From contig NZ_CP062008.1 in the NCBI RefSeq assembly GCF_005670685.2, positions 124,001 to 188,000 of the forward strand: a stretch of 64,000 nt of DNA, in the 5' to 3' direction. Below, one piece after another: positions 25,645 to 33,326 of the stretch (position 1 is the first letter of the stretch; every line of letters begins with the position of its first letter). The position numbers and the translations under genes were made by a program. The notes beneath the pieces are model-generated. The model had not been told where the DNA came from, did no database searches, and saw only the letters and a program-made list of their open reading frames with translations. The stretch comes from Mycolicibacterium mucogenicum DSM 44124 (GTDB taxonomy: Bacteria > Actinomycetota > Actinomycetes > Mycobacteriales > Mycobacteriaceae).

Positions 25645-26079
25645 ATGTGGCTGACCGACGACCAACAGGAACTCTGGCGCGCGTACCTGGCCATGAGCGG
25701 CCGCTTGCAGGCGGCACTCAACCGGCAGTTGCAGCGCGATCACGGGTTGTCGCTGGCGGACTACGACGTCCTGGTCGCACTCAGTGAGCTGCCCGACTGC
25801 CGGATGGGTGAACTAGGTGCCCATCTGGGGTGGGAGCAGAGTCGGGTGTCTCACCAGTTGGCGCGCATGCGGACCCGCGGTCTGATCGAGCGGTCCGGGG
25901 CGGCCGACGATCGGCGCGCCGCCGTCGTCACCCTCACCACGGGCGGGCGGGAGGCGCTCGAGGCCGCCGCCCCCGGGCATGCCGAGTTGGTGCGCGCAAC
26001 GGTGTTCGAGGGCATGAGCCGGTCGCAGGCGGACGCGTTGCGGCGGTGGACCGCGACGGTGCTGGAGCGTGTGGACTGA
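25645..26079 (+). CDS. MarR-family transcriptional regulator
   Basis: A 144-residue winged-helix regulator. The HTH is at about residues 50-78 (RMGELGAHLGWEQSRVSHQLARM) and the wing DDRRAAVVTLT at about 88-98. N- and C-terminal helices form the dimer interface. Length and layout are typical. It lies divergently from the pirin gene 76 bp away and probably senses a phenolic or oxidative signal related to pirin function. ATG 25645 is the natural start. Confidence 0.88.
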   Translation: MWLTDDQQELWRAYLAMSGRLQAALNRQLQRDHGLSLADYDVLVALSELPDCRMGELGAHLGWEQSRVSHQLARMRTRGLIERSGAADDRRAAVVTLTTGGREALEAAAPGHAELVRATVFEGMSRSQADALRRWTATVLERVD

Positions 26080-26148
26080 ACGGACCCTGTGAGTCGGAGC
26101 GAATTCGCGGCTACAGTAGGGATCGTCGGGTTTGCGGGGAGGATTCAC

Positions 26149-26529
26149 GTGAAACATTCGGTCGCCACCGTTGCGACAGCGGGCGCGCTGATCGCCGGGC
26201 TGGCATGGCTGCCCACCCCGCAAGCGCATGCTGAACCCTGCGTGCCGCTGGACGGCAGCCCCTACGTGAAGAACCGGCACACGAGCGCGGGCCTCGGCAA
26301 AGAACTTCAGGTCAACAGGACCTACACCTACGCCGATGGCATGGTGAACTGGACCATCGAGCAGTCCGGCGGCGTCAAGTACAACACCGGCTTCGGTTTC
26401 GGCGCGAAGATCAACGCGAACTACATCCCCGAACTGAATTCGAGTGGATCCACTCCGGGTGCCCCAGGCGAATACGTCAACATCGACAGCTGGCACTTCC
26501 ACGAGACTGTGCTGGTCTGCCCGCAGTAG
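26149..26529 (+). CDS. Small secreted protein of unknown function
   Basis: A 126-residue exported protein. The signal peptide is clear (KHSVATVATAGALIAGLAW, cleavage after QAHA at about residue 25). The mature part is about 100 residues, with Cys near both ends (EPCVPL and LVCPQ) that could pair, plus an aromatic/Gly-rich middle (NRTYTYADGMVNWTIEQ, GFGFGAKINANY). GTG 26149 follows GGGGAGGA at five to six bases; a GTG at 26089 without a ribosome site would add a hydrophobic run. TACAGT at 26112-26117 could be a -10 element. I do not recognise the family. Confidence 0.75.
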   Translation: MKHSVATVATAGALIAGLAWLPTPQAHAEPCVPLDGSPYVKNRHTSAGLGKELQVNRTYTYADGMVNWTIEQSGGVKYNTGFGFGAKINANYIPELNSSGSTPGAPGEYVNIDSWHFHETVLVCPQ

Positions 26530-26536
26530 TCATCAC

Positions 26537-26572
26537 CCGCGCGCGCCAGCGCGTTTGCTGGCCCGCGCGCGG
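26537..26572. terminator. GC-rich hairpin after small secreted protein gene
   Basis: CCGCGCGCGCCAGC pairs with GCTGGCCCGCGCGCGG around a GCGTTT loop with a two-base bulge, eight bases past the stop at 26529. Confidence 0.6.
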
Positions 26573-26677
26573 CCGATTCTTGCCATATGACACAACCGTC
26601 AATTCGCCGGAAATAGCTGATACGCCGGTGTTAGCGTCCTGTCGTCGCAGTCAATATTGCGGGATGGGGCGGGGCAC

Positions 26678-29600
26678 ATGGCTGGCAGTCATCGCGAGGT
26701 CGACGTACGCGGATCGCGTCTGGCATTACTGGGTGTAGCGGCGGCGACGGCCACGGCAACCGCCGTCGTCGCACCGGCGCCGACGCCCACAGCGTTGCTG
26801 GCACAGAGCCACCGCGCGGTGAACTTGACGGCCGCCACCACGCCCTATCAGGTGTTCCAGAACACCGTCGACGCCGTGCTGCCGGCGGTGGTGAATCAGT
26901 TCGGCCGCAAGCCGACCGTCACGCTGCAGACGCTGCTGGCGCAGATTCCGCCGAGCCTGCTCACCGACGTCCTCAACGCCAACGTCGGCAACATCAACGT
27001 GCCGTCACTGCTCAACCTGCTGAGCCCAGATCTCGTCGCGGGCCTCACATCGCAAGTGGGCGCCGGGACCACGTCACAACTGAGCACGGCGATCAGCGCG
27101 GCGGTCAGCTCGGCACTGAACACCGCCCTGCCGGGCCTGACCGGCGGAAGCTTCCTGAGCACCTTGCGGACCGGACTGGTGGGCGCACTGGTCGGGCCGC
27201 TGCAAACCTTGCTGGGCGGCCTGTCCATCACCGTCCCCATCGTGGGGATACCGCTGAGCCTCTCGGGCCTGCTCAACGTCTCAGGCCTGGCCACCACCGT
27301 GGCGAACCTCGTCGCCACCGACCTCATCGGCCAGCTGACCACCGGCATCACCAGCGGACTGACCGGCAGCCTGTCCGGCAGCGTGCTGACCAACGGCCTC
27401 GGCACCACCCTCACCGGCGCGTTGAGCGGCATCGTGACCGGAAACCTCGGCGACCTGGTGAACCCGCTGCTGCAGGCCGCGGGATTCCAGGACGCCGCGG
27501 GCAACATCGGCGTCGGTACGCTGCTGGACCTCGCCGGGCTGAATCTCGGCAGTCTGGTCGACAGCAACGCGATCTCTGTGACCACCGCCGGCCCCGCCTT
27601 CACCCTGGCCAGGCTGCTGGGCGTCGACGTCGGCTGGACCCCGGGAACCGAGACCGCCATCGCCGACCGCGTCAACAACACGGCGTACCTCACCCTCGGC
27701 ACCGACACGCTGAAGAACGCGCTGGCGACGAACCTGACCAACGCACTCAACACCGGCGCGCTCGCGACGAGCCTCACGCCGATCCTCACCAACGCGCTCA
27801 CCAGCACTCTGACCAGTTCGCTCACCACCTCACTCACCACCGCGCTCACGAGCGCCCTGACCAGTACCGTGGACGGCACGGTCGGTAGCACCAGCACGCT
27901 GACCACCGCGCTGACGACCGCCATCAGCACCGCCGTCGGCGATCTGGGACTGAGCTACGTGCCGCTCGTGGGTCTACCGATCGACCTCACCAGCACGGTG
28001 GTGAACGCGCTGAACCCCCTCATCGGCGGCCTCGTCACCGGCCTGACGAGCGGGACCGCGATCAGCACCCTCGTCGACAACACTGTGAGCAGCACGGTGA
28101 CGAGCGTCGTCGGCACCGTCGTCAGCGGCGCCACCAGCGGGCTGTCCGGCACGGTGTCCGGCGCGCTGACGGGAGTGCTGAGCAGTGCGGTACTCGGCGT
28201 CGTCAATGCCATCCCGTCGCTCGACGTCGCCTCTGTGCGCATCCCGATCGTGGTGGCCAGCGGTCTGGGCGCTTTCTCGGCCGGCGCGGCGTACCGCGAC
28301 GTGCTGGCCAAGCTCTCGTCGCAGCCGGGCGGGTTGAACTACACGGGTGCCGCGTCCATCGCGGGCAGCCTGACGCTGTTGCCGGAGATTCTGCTCAACA
28401 ACGCCGGCCGCGCGAATGGCGGTGTGCTGGCGCGGTTCTCGTCGTTCTTGCGGATGCTGGGGGTCAACGCGGTCACTCCCGACGTGGCGATCACCAGCAG
28501 TGGCGGCACGGCGGTGGGCGGCACCGGCCTGGCCCTCGGCGGCGCGAACCTGGTGCCGGTGAAGATCGACGCGACCGTCGAGTACCAACCCCTGTCGGAC
28601 TTCGCGGCCTGGGCCAATCCGGTGACGCTGCTGAACAACCTGGCGGCCGGGCTGATGCCGACGTACATCCTGCGCGGCGTCGACCAGGCCACGGCGGCCG
28701 GTCAGCTGGTCACCCAGCTGGAGTCGATGGTCACGAATCTGGCGAGCGGCGGCTCGGCCAACACCAACATCTATCTGACGGCCGCGGCGAACCACCTGCC
28801 CCTGCTGGAGCCGGTTTACCTCGCCGGCGACGCGTTGAACCTCGTCGGCCTGACGCCCGTCGGGCAAGTCGCCTACCGGTTCGGCAATGCGCTGTCACCG
28901 GTCCTGACCAGCCTGGTGAACCTGGGCTACTCGGATGCGTACTGGGACCCAGCGTCGGGCCAATACCTGCGCACCCTGAACACCGCGGCCACTCCGGTGC
29001 AGTTCGGGACCCTGCCGCGCATCGACTGGTCGAAGGTGGTTCCCCGCCTCATGACGTCACTGGTCACGGGGTTCGAGAAAGCGTTCACCGGGCCGGTCTC
29101 GATGCCGAACGCCATTTCGCAGGCGATCTCGGTGATCAGCAAGGGCGGCAACCTGCTGAGTCTCGGTGCGCTGCCTTCGACCACCGCGGCGACGCCTAGT
29201 GCGGTGCCGACGGCAGCGACGACACCGACCGGCACGACCGCGGCGGCCAACAAAACCAAGGCACCGGCTGCCATCGCCGCGGTGCCGACCACGACGGTCG
29301 CCGAGTCCGCAAAGCAGCCGCCTGCCGCGGAGACCGCTTCGGCGACGACGGCGGCCGCGACCCCGGAATCTCCGGCGGCGGAACCGCAGATCAAGGAACC
29401 CGCCAAGCCCAAGCACGCCGCAGACGACACGGACACCGGGGCGACGGGGGCGGGCGCTACAAAAGACAGCGCCGCCTCGGACGGTACCAAGTCGACCGAC
29501 CCGGGCAAGGACACGGGCAAGGGCGACAGCAAGTCGGGTAAGCCCAGGCACGCCAAGGCCCCGAAGGCGAAAGACAGTGCGGCGACCGGTGATTCGTCCG

Positions 29601-29710
29601 CTGCGAAGGCAGACGGTGACAGCGCGGGAACCGGCCGGCACCGGGCCCCGTCGTCGACCGGCGGCAAGCACCGCGCGCCGGATTCAGGCACCGGCAAGCA
29701 CGCCGCCTGA
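26678..29710 (+). CDS. Large secreted PE-PPE-like protein with His/Lys/Arg tail (paralogue 2)
   Basis: A 1,010-residue paralogue of the protein at 20409. It shares the N-terminal export signal (RLALLGVAAATATATAVVAPAP, about residues 13-36), the SHRAVNLTAA sequence, the PE-PPE-like core (GLGAFSAGAAY, LPLLEPVYLAGDALN, LVNLGYSDAY) and the KPKHAADD motif in the tail. Compared with paralogue 1 it has about 200 extra residues, mostly a Thr/Ser/Leu-Ala low-complexity block at about 345-420 (repeats of LTxALTS type). The tail from about 840 ends in repeated GRHRAP, GKHRAP and GKHAA. ATG 26678 follows GGGGCGGGG, the same context as paralogue 1. It is probably surface or periplasmic; the function is unknown. 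Confidence 0.8.
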   Translation: MAGSHREVDVRGSRLALLGVAAATATATAVVAPAPTPTALLAQSHRAVNLTAATTPYQVFQNTVDAVLPAVVNQFGRKPTVTLQTLLAQIPPSLLTDVLNANVGNINVPSLLNLLSPDLVAGLTSQVGAGTTSQLSTAISAAVSSALNTALPGLTGGSFLSTLRTGLVGALVGPLQTLLGGLSITVPIVGIPLSLSGLLNVSGLATTVANLVATDLIGQLTTGITSGLTGSLSGSVLTNGLGTTLTGALSGIVTGNLGDLVNPLLQAAGFQDAAGNIGVGTLLDLAGLNLGSLVDSNAISVTTAGPAFTLARLLGVDVGWTPGTETAIADRVNNTAYLTLGTDTLKNALATNLTNALNTGALATSLTPILTNALTSTLTSSLTTSLTTALTSALTSTVDGTVGSTSTLTTALTTAISTAVGDLGLSYVPLVGLPIDLTSTVVNALNPLIGGLVTGLTSGTAISTLVDNTVSSTVTSVVGTVVSGATSGLSGTVSGALTGVLSSAVLGVVNAIPSLDVASVRIPIVVASGLGAFSAGAAYRDVLAKLSSQPGGLNYTGAASIAGSLTLLPEILLNNAGRANGGVLARFSSFLRMLGVNAVTPDVAITSSGGTAVGGTGLALGGANLVPVKIDATVEYQPLSDFAAWANPVTLLNNLAAGLMPTYILRGVDQATAAGQLVTQLESMVTNLASGGSANTNIYLTAAANHLPLLEPVYLAGDALNLVGLTPVGQVAYRFGNALSPVLTSLVNLGYSDAYWDPASGQYLRTLNTAATPVQFGTLPRIDWSKVVPRLMTSLVTGFEKAFTGPVSMPNAISQAISVISKGGNLLSLGALPSTTAATPSAVPTAATTPTGTTAAANKTKAPAAIAAVPTTTVAESAKQPPAAETASATTAAATPESPAAEPQIKEPAKPKHAADDTDTGATGAGATKDSAASDGTKSTDPGKDTGKGDSKSGKPRHAKAPKAKDSAATGDSSAAKADGDSAGTGRHRAPSSTGGKHRAPDSGTGKHAA

Positions 29711-29761
29711 GCTTTGCCAGGTCCGTCCCGGTGAGCGGACGGCCTCGCATACGCTGTCGGC

Positions 29762-30538
29762 GTGGATATCAATGGAGCTAGCGCGGTCGTCACCGGCGGC
29801 GCGTCAGGAATCGGTGCGGCTGTTGCCCGTCAGTTGGCCGCCAAGGGTGCCCGGGTCGTCATTGCCGACCTCCAGGCCGAGAAGGGCGAGGCGCTCGCCA
29901 AGGAGATCGGCGGCGTGTTCGTCACCGTCGACGTCACCAACACCGAGCAGATCATCGACGCGGTCAAGACCGCCGCTGACCTCGGCCCGCTGCGTGCCCT
30001 GGTGAACTCGGCCGGTGTCGGCTGGGCCCAGCGCACCATCGGCAAGGACGGCGAGTTCGAGTCGGCGCACAACCTGGACCTGTACAAGAAGGTTCTCGAC
30101 ATCAACCTGGTCGGCACCTTCGACGCCATCCGCATCGCCGCCACCCAGATGAGCAAGAACGACTTCACCGAGGCCGGTGAGCGTGGCGCCATCGTCAACA
30201 TGACCAGCGTCGCGGCGTTCGACGGCCAGATCGGCCAGGCTGCGTACTCGTCGTCCAAGGGCGGCGTCGTGGGCCTGACCCTGCCGGTCGCGCGCGACCT
30301 GTCGGCTGTCGGCATCCGCGTCAACACCGTGGCCCCCGGCCTGATCGACACCCCGATCTACGGCGAGGGCGAAGCCTCCGAGGCCTTCAAGGCCAAGCTC
30401 GGCGAGTCGGTGCTGTTCCCGCACCGCCTGGGCAAGCCCGAGGAGCTGGCCTCCATGGTCATCGAGCTGATCACCAACTCGTACATGAACGCCGAGGTCG
30501 TCCGCGTCGACGGCGGCATCCGGATGCCTCCGAAGTAG
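29762..30538 (+). CDS. Short-chain dehydrogenase, 3-hydroxyacyl-CoA dehydrogenase-like (Rv1144 type)
   Basis: A 258-residue SDR enzyme. The NAD-binding motif TGGASGIG lies at about residues 11-18, NSAG at about 80, and the catalytic Ser-Tyr-Lys set in MTSVAAFDGQIGQAAYSSSK (about 145-164). PGLIDTPIY and the C-terminal VVRVDGGIRMPPK resemble the HSD17B10-type 3-hydroxy-2-methylacyl-CoA dehydrogenases used in branched fatty-acid or sterol side-chain breakdown. The start is GTG 29762. It stands alone, followed by a strong terminator. The exact substrate is inferred from resemblance only. Confidence 0.85.
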   Translation: MDINGASAVVTGGASGIGAAVARQLAAKGARVVIADLQAEKGEALAKEIGGVFVTVDVTNTEQIIDAVKTAADLGPLRALVNSAGVGWAQRTIGKDGEFESAHNLDLYKKVLDINLVGTFDAIRIAATQMSKNDFTEAGERGAIVNMTSVAAFDGQIGQAAYSSSKGGVVGLTLPVARDLSAVGIRVNTVAPGLIDTPIYGEGEASEAFKAKLGESVLFPHRLGKPEELASMVIELITNSYMNAEVVRVDGGIRMPPK

Positions 30539-30542
30539 TTTT

Positions 30543-30604
30543 CGCGAACAGACACGAAACTGCCCCTCGTCTTCGGATGAGGGGCAGTTTTGCGTCTGTT
30601 CGCG
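30543..30604 (+). terminator. Long two-part palindromic terminator (family B copy 1)
   Basis: The outer stem CGCGAACAGAC (30543-30553) pairs with GTCTGTTCGCG (30594-30604). The inner stem AAACTGCCCCTC (30557-30568) pairs with GAGGGGCAGTTT (30579-30590). The inner stem is followed by TTTT. It starts four bases after the SDR stop. A related element lies at 31941-32008 in the opposite orientation. Confidence 0.8.
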
Positions 30605-30669
30605 GTGAGATGGTCTGGCTGCGGATTCACCACCGAATTCCTGTGAAACGCTCGGTACGCTCGGATGGC

Positions 30670-31587
30670 ATGACGCGCACGCGGTTCCGGCCGGTCGTAT
30701 TCCTTGCCCTGTTGATCGCCTCGTTGTGGTTGGTGGCCGGCTGTAGCGGCGGCAATTCGGCGCGGCATTCCGACACCGCACCGACGGCGGCGCCGCTCCA
30801 GAGCGGGGCGGACTTCAAGGGCGGCGCCCCCGAGGCGCCCGCGCCGCCCGTGGAGCTGCCGCGGGACATCGTCAAGACGGCGTCGCTGATCCTCGTTGCT
30901 CCTGATCCGTCGGCGGCCGCCGACAAGGCGACCGAGCTCGTCGGCAAGGCGGGTGGACGGGTCGACGAGCGCTCGGATGACGCGGGGTCGACGTCTGGCC
31001 GGGCGAGCGTTCACCTGGTATTGCGAGTTCCGTCGAATGGACTCGACGCCGCGCTCGCGTCGCTCAAGGGGCTCGGGACGGTCCAGACCCTGGAGGTCAA
31101 GACCGACGACGTCACCGCGCAGCGCGTCGACCTCGACGCCCGGATCACCGCGCTCAAGACGTCGGTCGACCGGCTGCTCGCCATCATGCGCGACTCGAAG
31201 GACCCCGATGCGCTGATCAAGGCGGAAGACGCGCTGTCCAAGCGCCAGGCCGAGCTGCAGGGCCTGCAGGCCCAGCGCGACACACTCCGCGACCAGATCA
31301 CCTACAGTTCGGTCGACGTCCAGATCACCGCCGAGCGTCGCGGCGGTCCTGCCCCTGAGCGCTACCACGGTTTCTTCGGGCAGATCCAACACGGCTGGGA
31401 TACGTTGTGGGCCTTCGGTTCTCACCTGGTGCTGGCTTTCGGATTCCTGCTTCCGTGGCTGCTGCCGCTCGCAGTCCTAGGCGGAGCGCTCTACGCATTC
31501 GTCAAGTGGTCCGGCTCGCGACACAAGCCCCCGGCCGCCGTCGCACCGGCGTCGCCGCAGCCGCCGGCGGATCCGCCACAGGAGTAG
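30670..31587 (+). CDS. DUF4349 lipoprotein
   Basis: A 305-residue lipoprotein with signal peptide and lipobox LVAGC (Cys at about residue 24). The DUF4349 domain covers about 70-215 and includes a coiled-coil (about 155-205, TALKTSVDRLL...LSKRQAELQGLQAQRDTL). One C-terminal transmembrane segment (about 250-275, LVLAFGFLLPWLLPLAVLGG) and a Pro/Ala tail complete it. A lipid anchor at one end plus a membrane helix at the other is characteristic of the family. ATG 30670 was chosen because it gives a compact signal peptide (MTRTRFRPVVFLALL); upstream in-frame GTGs have no ribosome site. Its role is unknown. Confidence 0.82.
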   Translation: MTRTRFRPVVFLALLIASLWLVAGCSGGNSARHSDTAPTAAPLQSGADFKGGAPEAPAPPVELPRDIVKTASLILVAPDPSAAADKATELVGKAGGRVDERSDDAGSTSGRASVHLVLRVPSNGLDAALASLKGLGTVQTLEVKTDDVTAQRVDLDARITALKTSVDRLLAIMRDSKDPDALIKAEDALSKRQAELQGLQAQRDTLRDQITYSSVDVQITAERRGGPAPERYHGFFGQIQHGWDTLWAFGSHLVLAFGFLLPWLLPLAVLGGALYAFVKWSGSRHKPPAAVAPASPQPPADPPQE

Positions 31588-31678
31588 TCGGCGACGGCTC
31601 TTGGCGGATTTCGGCTAAGGGTCCGGTCCGCGACGTCCGTGGTTTCAATCAGCAGGCGCAGGCAGCGCCGCTGGTTGA

Positions 31679-31754
31679 ACTCAGGGACCTTTCCGTGCCG
31701 GCGGAGGTCCCTGAGTGCAATGACCACCGGCAGATCGTCCGGACGATTGCACTC
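31679..31754. repeat. Two overlapping hairpins sharing GAGT
   Basis: ACTCAGGGACCT (31679-31690) pairs perfectly with AGGTCCCTGAGT (31705-31716). GAGTGCAAT (31713-31721) pairs with ATTGCACTC (31746-31754). The two stems overlap by four bases, so both cannot form fully at once, as in attenuators. The first could end the DUF4349 transcript. No flanking gene explains a riboswitch. Confidence 0.55.
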
Positions 31755-31940
31755 ACGTACTTCCGGCATCGGATATGGCCACGACACGATCCACGGCGCT
31801 ACGTCGAGCGTGGGTCTTGCCGAGGCGACACGCGCTCAGATGCCGACGACAACCCTCACATTCGGCGTAGGACGCGGACCGGGACCGTACCGACCGGAGG
31901 CCACGCCGCAGGAGTAACTCGCCAGCTGGGTGCCTCCGGC

Positions 31941-32008
31941 CTGCGAAAACGCAAAACTGCCCCTTCTCCGAGGAGAAGGGGCAGCTTCGGCTGTTCGCGA
32001 AAGAACAG
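31941..32008 (-). terminator. Palindromic terminator (family B copy 2)
   Basis: CTGCCCCTTCTC (31957-31968) pairs with GAGAAGGGGCAG (31973-31984), and CTGTTC/GAACAG form a second small stem at 31991-32008. Read on the minus strand it shares CGCGAACAG and GGGGCAGTTTTGCGT with the element at 30543-30604, and it directly follows the dehydrogenase stop. Confidence 0.75.
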
Positions 32009-33136
32009 TTACCAGTCGGACTCGTCGAAGGTGACGACGCCACGAATGTTGTTGCCGTCCAACATGTCCTGGTAGCCCTGGTTGATGTCCTCGAGCTTGT
32101 AGGTCCGCGTGATCATGTCGTCGATGTTCAGCAGACCGGACTTGTACAGCGCGGCCAGGCGCGGGGTCTCGATGTGCGAGCTGCCGCCACCGAAGATGTT
32201 GCCCTTCAACGTCTTCTGCAACATCGTGAACAGGAACAGGTTCAGCTTCACGTCGGCGTCCATCATCGAGCCCATGCCGGTGACGACGCAGGTGCCGGTC
32301 TTGGCCGTCAGGATCATGGCCTCTTCGATGTACTCGCCCTTCATCTCGCCGACGGCGATGATGACCTTGTCGGCCATCAGGCCCCAGGTCAGGTCGATCA
32401 TCGGCGCGATGGCCTCGGCCATCGACGCGTACACGTGCGTCGCACCGAACTTCATCGCCTGCTCGCGCTTCCACGGGTTCGGGTCGATGGCGATGACGTG
32501 CTTGGCGCCGGAGATCACCGCGCCTTGCAGCGCGCTCATGCCGATGCCGCCGACGCCGACGATGGCGACGGTCTCACCCGGCTGGACCTGCGCGACGTTG
32601 GTGGCCGAGCCGAAGCCGGTCGGCACGGCGCAGCCCATGATGGCGGCCGACTCGAACGGGATGTCCTTGTCGATCTTGACGACGGAATCCTTGTGGACCG
32701 TCATGTACGGCGCGAAGGTGCCCAGCAGGTTCATCGCCGCGACCTCTTTGCCTGCGGCGGTGTGAATGCGGTTGGTGCCGTCGGCGATCGACTTGCCACC
32801 CAGCAGGACGGCGCCGCGGTCGCACAGCGAGCGGAAGCCCTTCATGCACGGCGGGCAGGAGCCACAGGCCGGGATGAACGCGAGGATGACGTGGTCGCCC
32901 TCTTCGATGCCGGTGACGTTCTTGCCGACCTTGGTGACGACGCCCGCGCCCTCGTGCCCACCCAGACACGGCAGCGGCATCGGGGTCGCGCCGGTGGTCA
33001 GGTGGTAGTCGGAGTGGCACATGCCGGCGGCATGCATCTGGATCTGTACTTCGTCGGCGACGGGGTCACCGAGGTCGATCTCCTCGACCTGGAAGGGGGA
33101 GTTCACTTCCCACAGCAGAGCACCTTTGGTCTTCAT
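32009..33136 (-). CDS. NDMA-dependent-type zinc alcohol dehydrogenase
   Basis: A 375-residue class III-like medium-chain dehydrogenase. The start MKTKGALLWE and overall sequence match the actinobacterial group that keeps tightly bound NAD and, in vitro, uses N,N-dimethyl-4-nitrosoaniline as acceptor. Zinc ligands are Cys at about residue 41 (AGMCHSD), His-Glu at about 63-64 (GGHEGAG), structural Cys in CGSCPPCMKGFRSLC (about 92-106) and MGCAV at about 170. The cofactor motif GVGGIG is at about 195-200. ATG 33136 was chosen over upstream in-frame ATGs at 33148 and 33154 because it gives the family start. It differs clearly from adhE1 at 1063. The physiological acceptor may be a mycofactocin-type carrier, which is inferred. 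Confidence 0.85.
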   Translation of the reverse strand: MKTKGALLWEVNSPFQVEEIDLGDPVADEVQIQMHAAGMCHSDYHLTTGATPMPLPCLGGHEGAGVVTKVGKNVTGIEEGDHVILAFIPACGSCPPCMKGFRSLCDRGAVLLGGKSIADGTNRIHTAAGKEVAAMNLLGTFAPYMTVHKDSVVKIDKDIPFESAAIMGCAVPTGFGSATNVAQVQPGETVAIVGVGGIGMSALQGAVISGAKHVIAIDPNPWKREQAMKFGATHVYASMAEAIAPMIDLTWGLMADKVIIAVGEMKGEYIEEAMILTAKTGTCVVTGMGSMMDADVKLNLFLFTMLQKTLKGNIFGGGSSHIETPRLAALYKSGLLNIDDMITRTYKLEDINQGYQDMLDGNNIRGVVTFDESDW

Positions 33137-33326
33137 GACGAAGATCATAGCCACAAAGTGAGAACACGTTCCAGAAAGATGCTATGGCAGGCCGTCTACC
33201 TGCATCAATATGGCGTCAGAACATGTTGTTGGGAATTATCAAAAACTAGCAGCAGTAGTGCGCAGGGTGCCGCAAACGGGCGCGTCGAGGCCGGCCGGGT
33301 TCGCGGCTGGAACGGTGGCGGAGGGC

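Larger units (their letters stand above)
31588..32008. other. 421-bp gap between DUF4349 lipoprotein and NDMA-type ADH
   Basis: No credible gene was found on either strand. The gap holds two overlapping hairpins at 31679-31754 and, at its right end, a palindromic terminator at 31941-32008 for the minus-strand dehydrogenase. Confidence 0.6.

Noticed and set aside
27710..27945. CRISPR-like periodicity
   Set aside because: The repeats are in-frame Thr/Ser/Leu codon repeats of variable sequence without spacers, so protein low complexity explains them.
31407..32075. Overlapping plus- and minus-strand frames across the gap after the DUF4349 gene
   Set aside because: They overlap a real gene end and the terminator, and show no conserved sequence.
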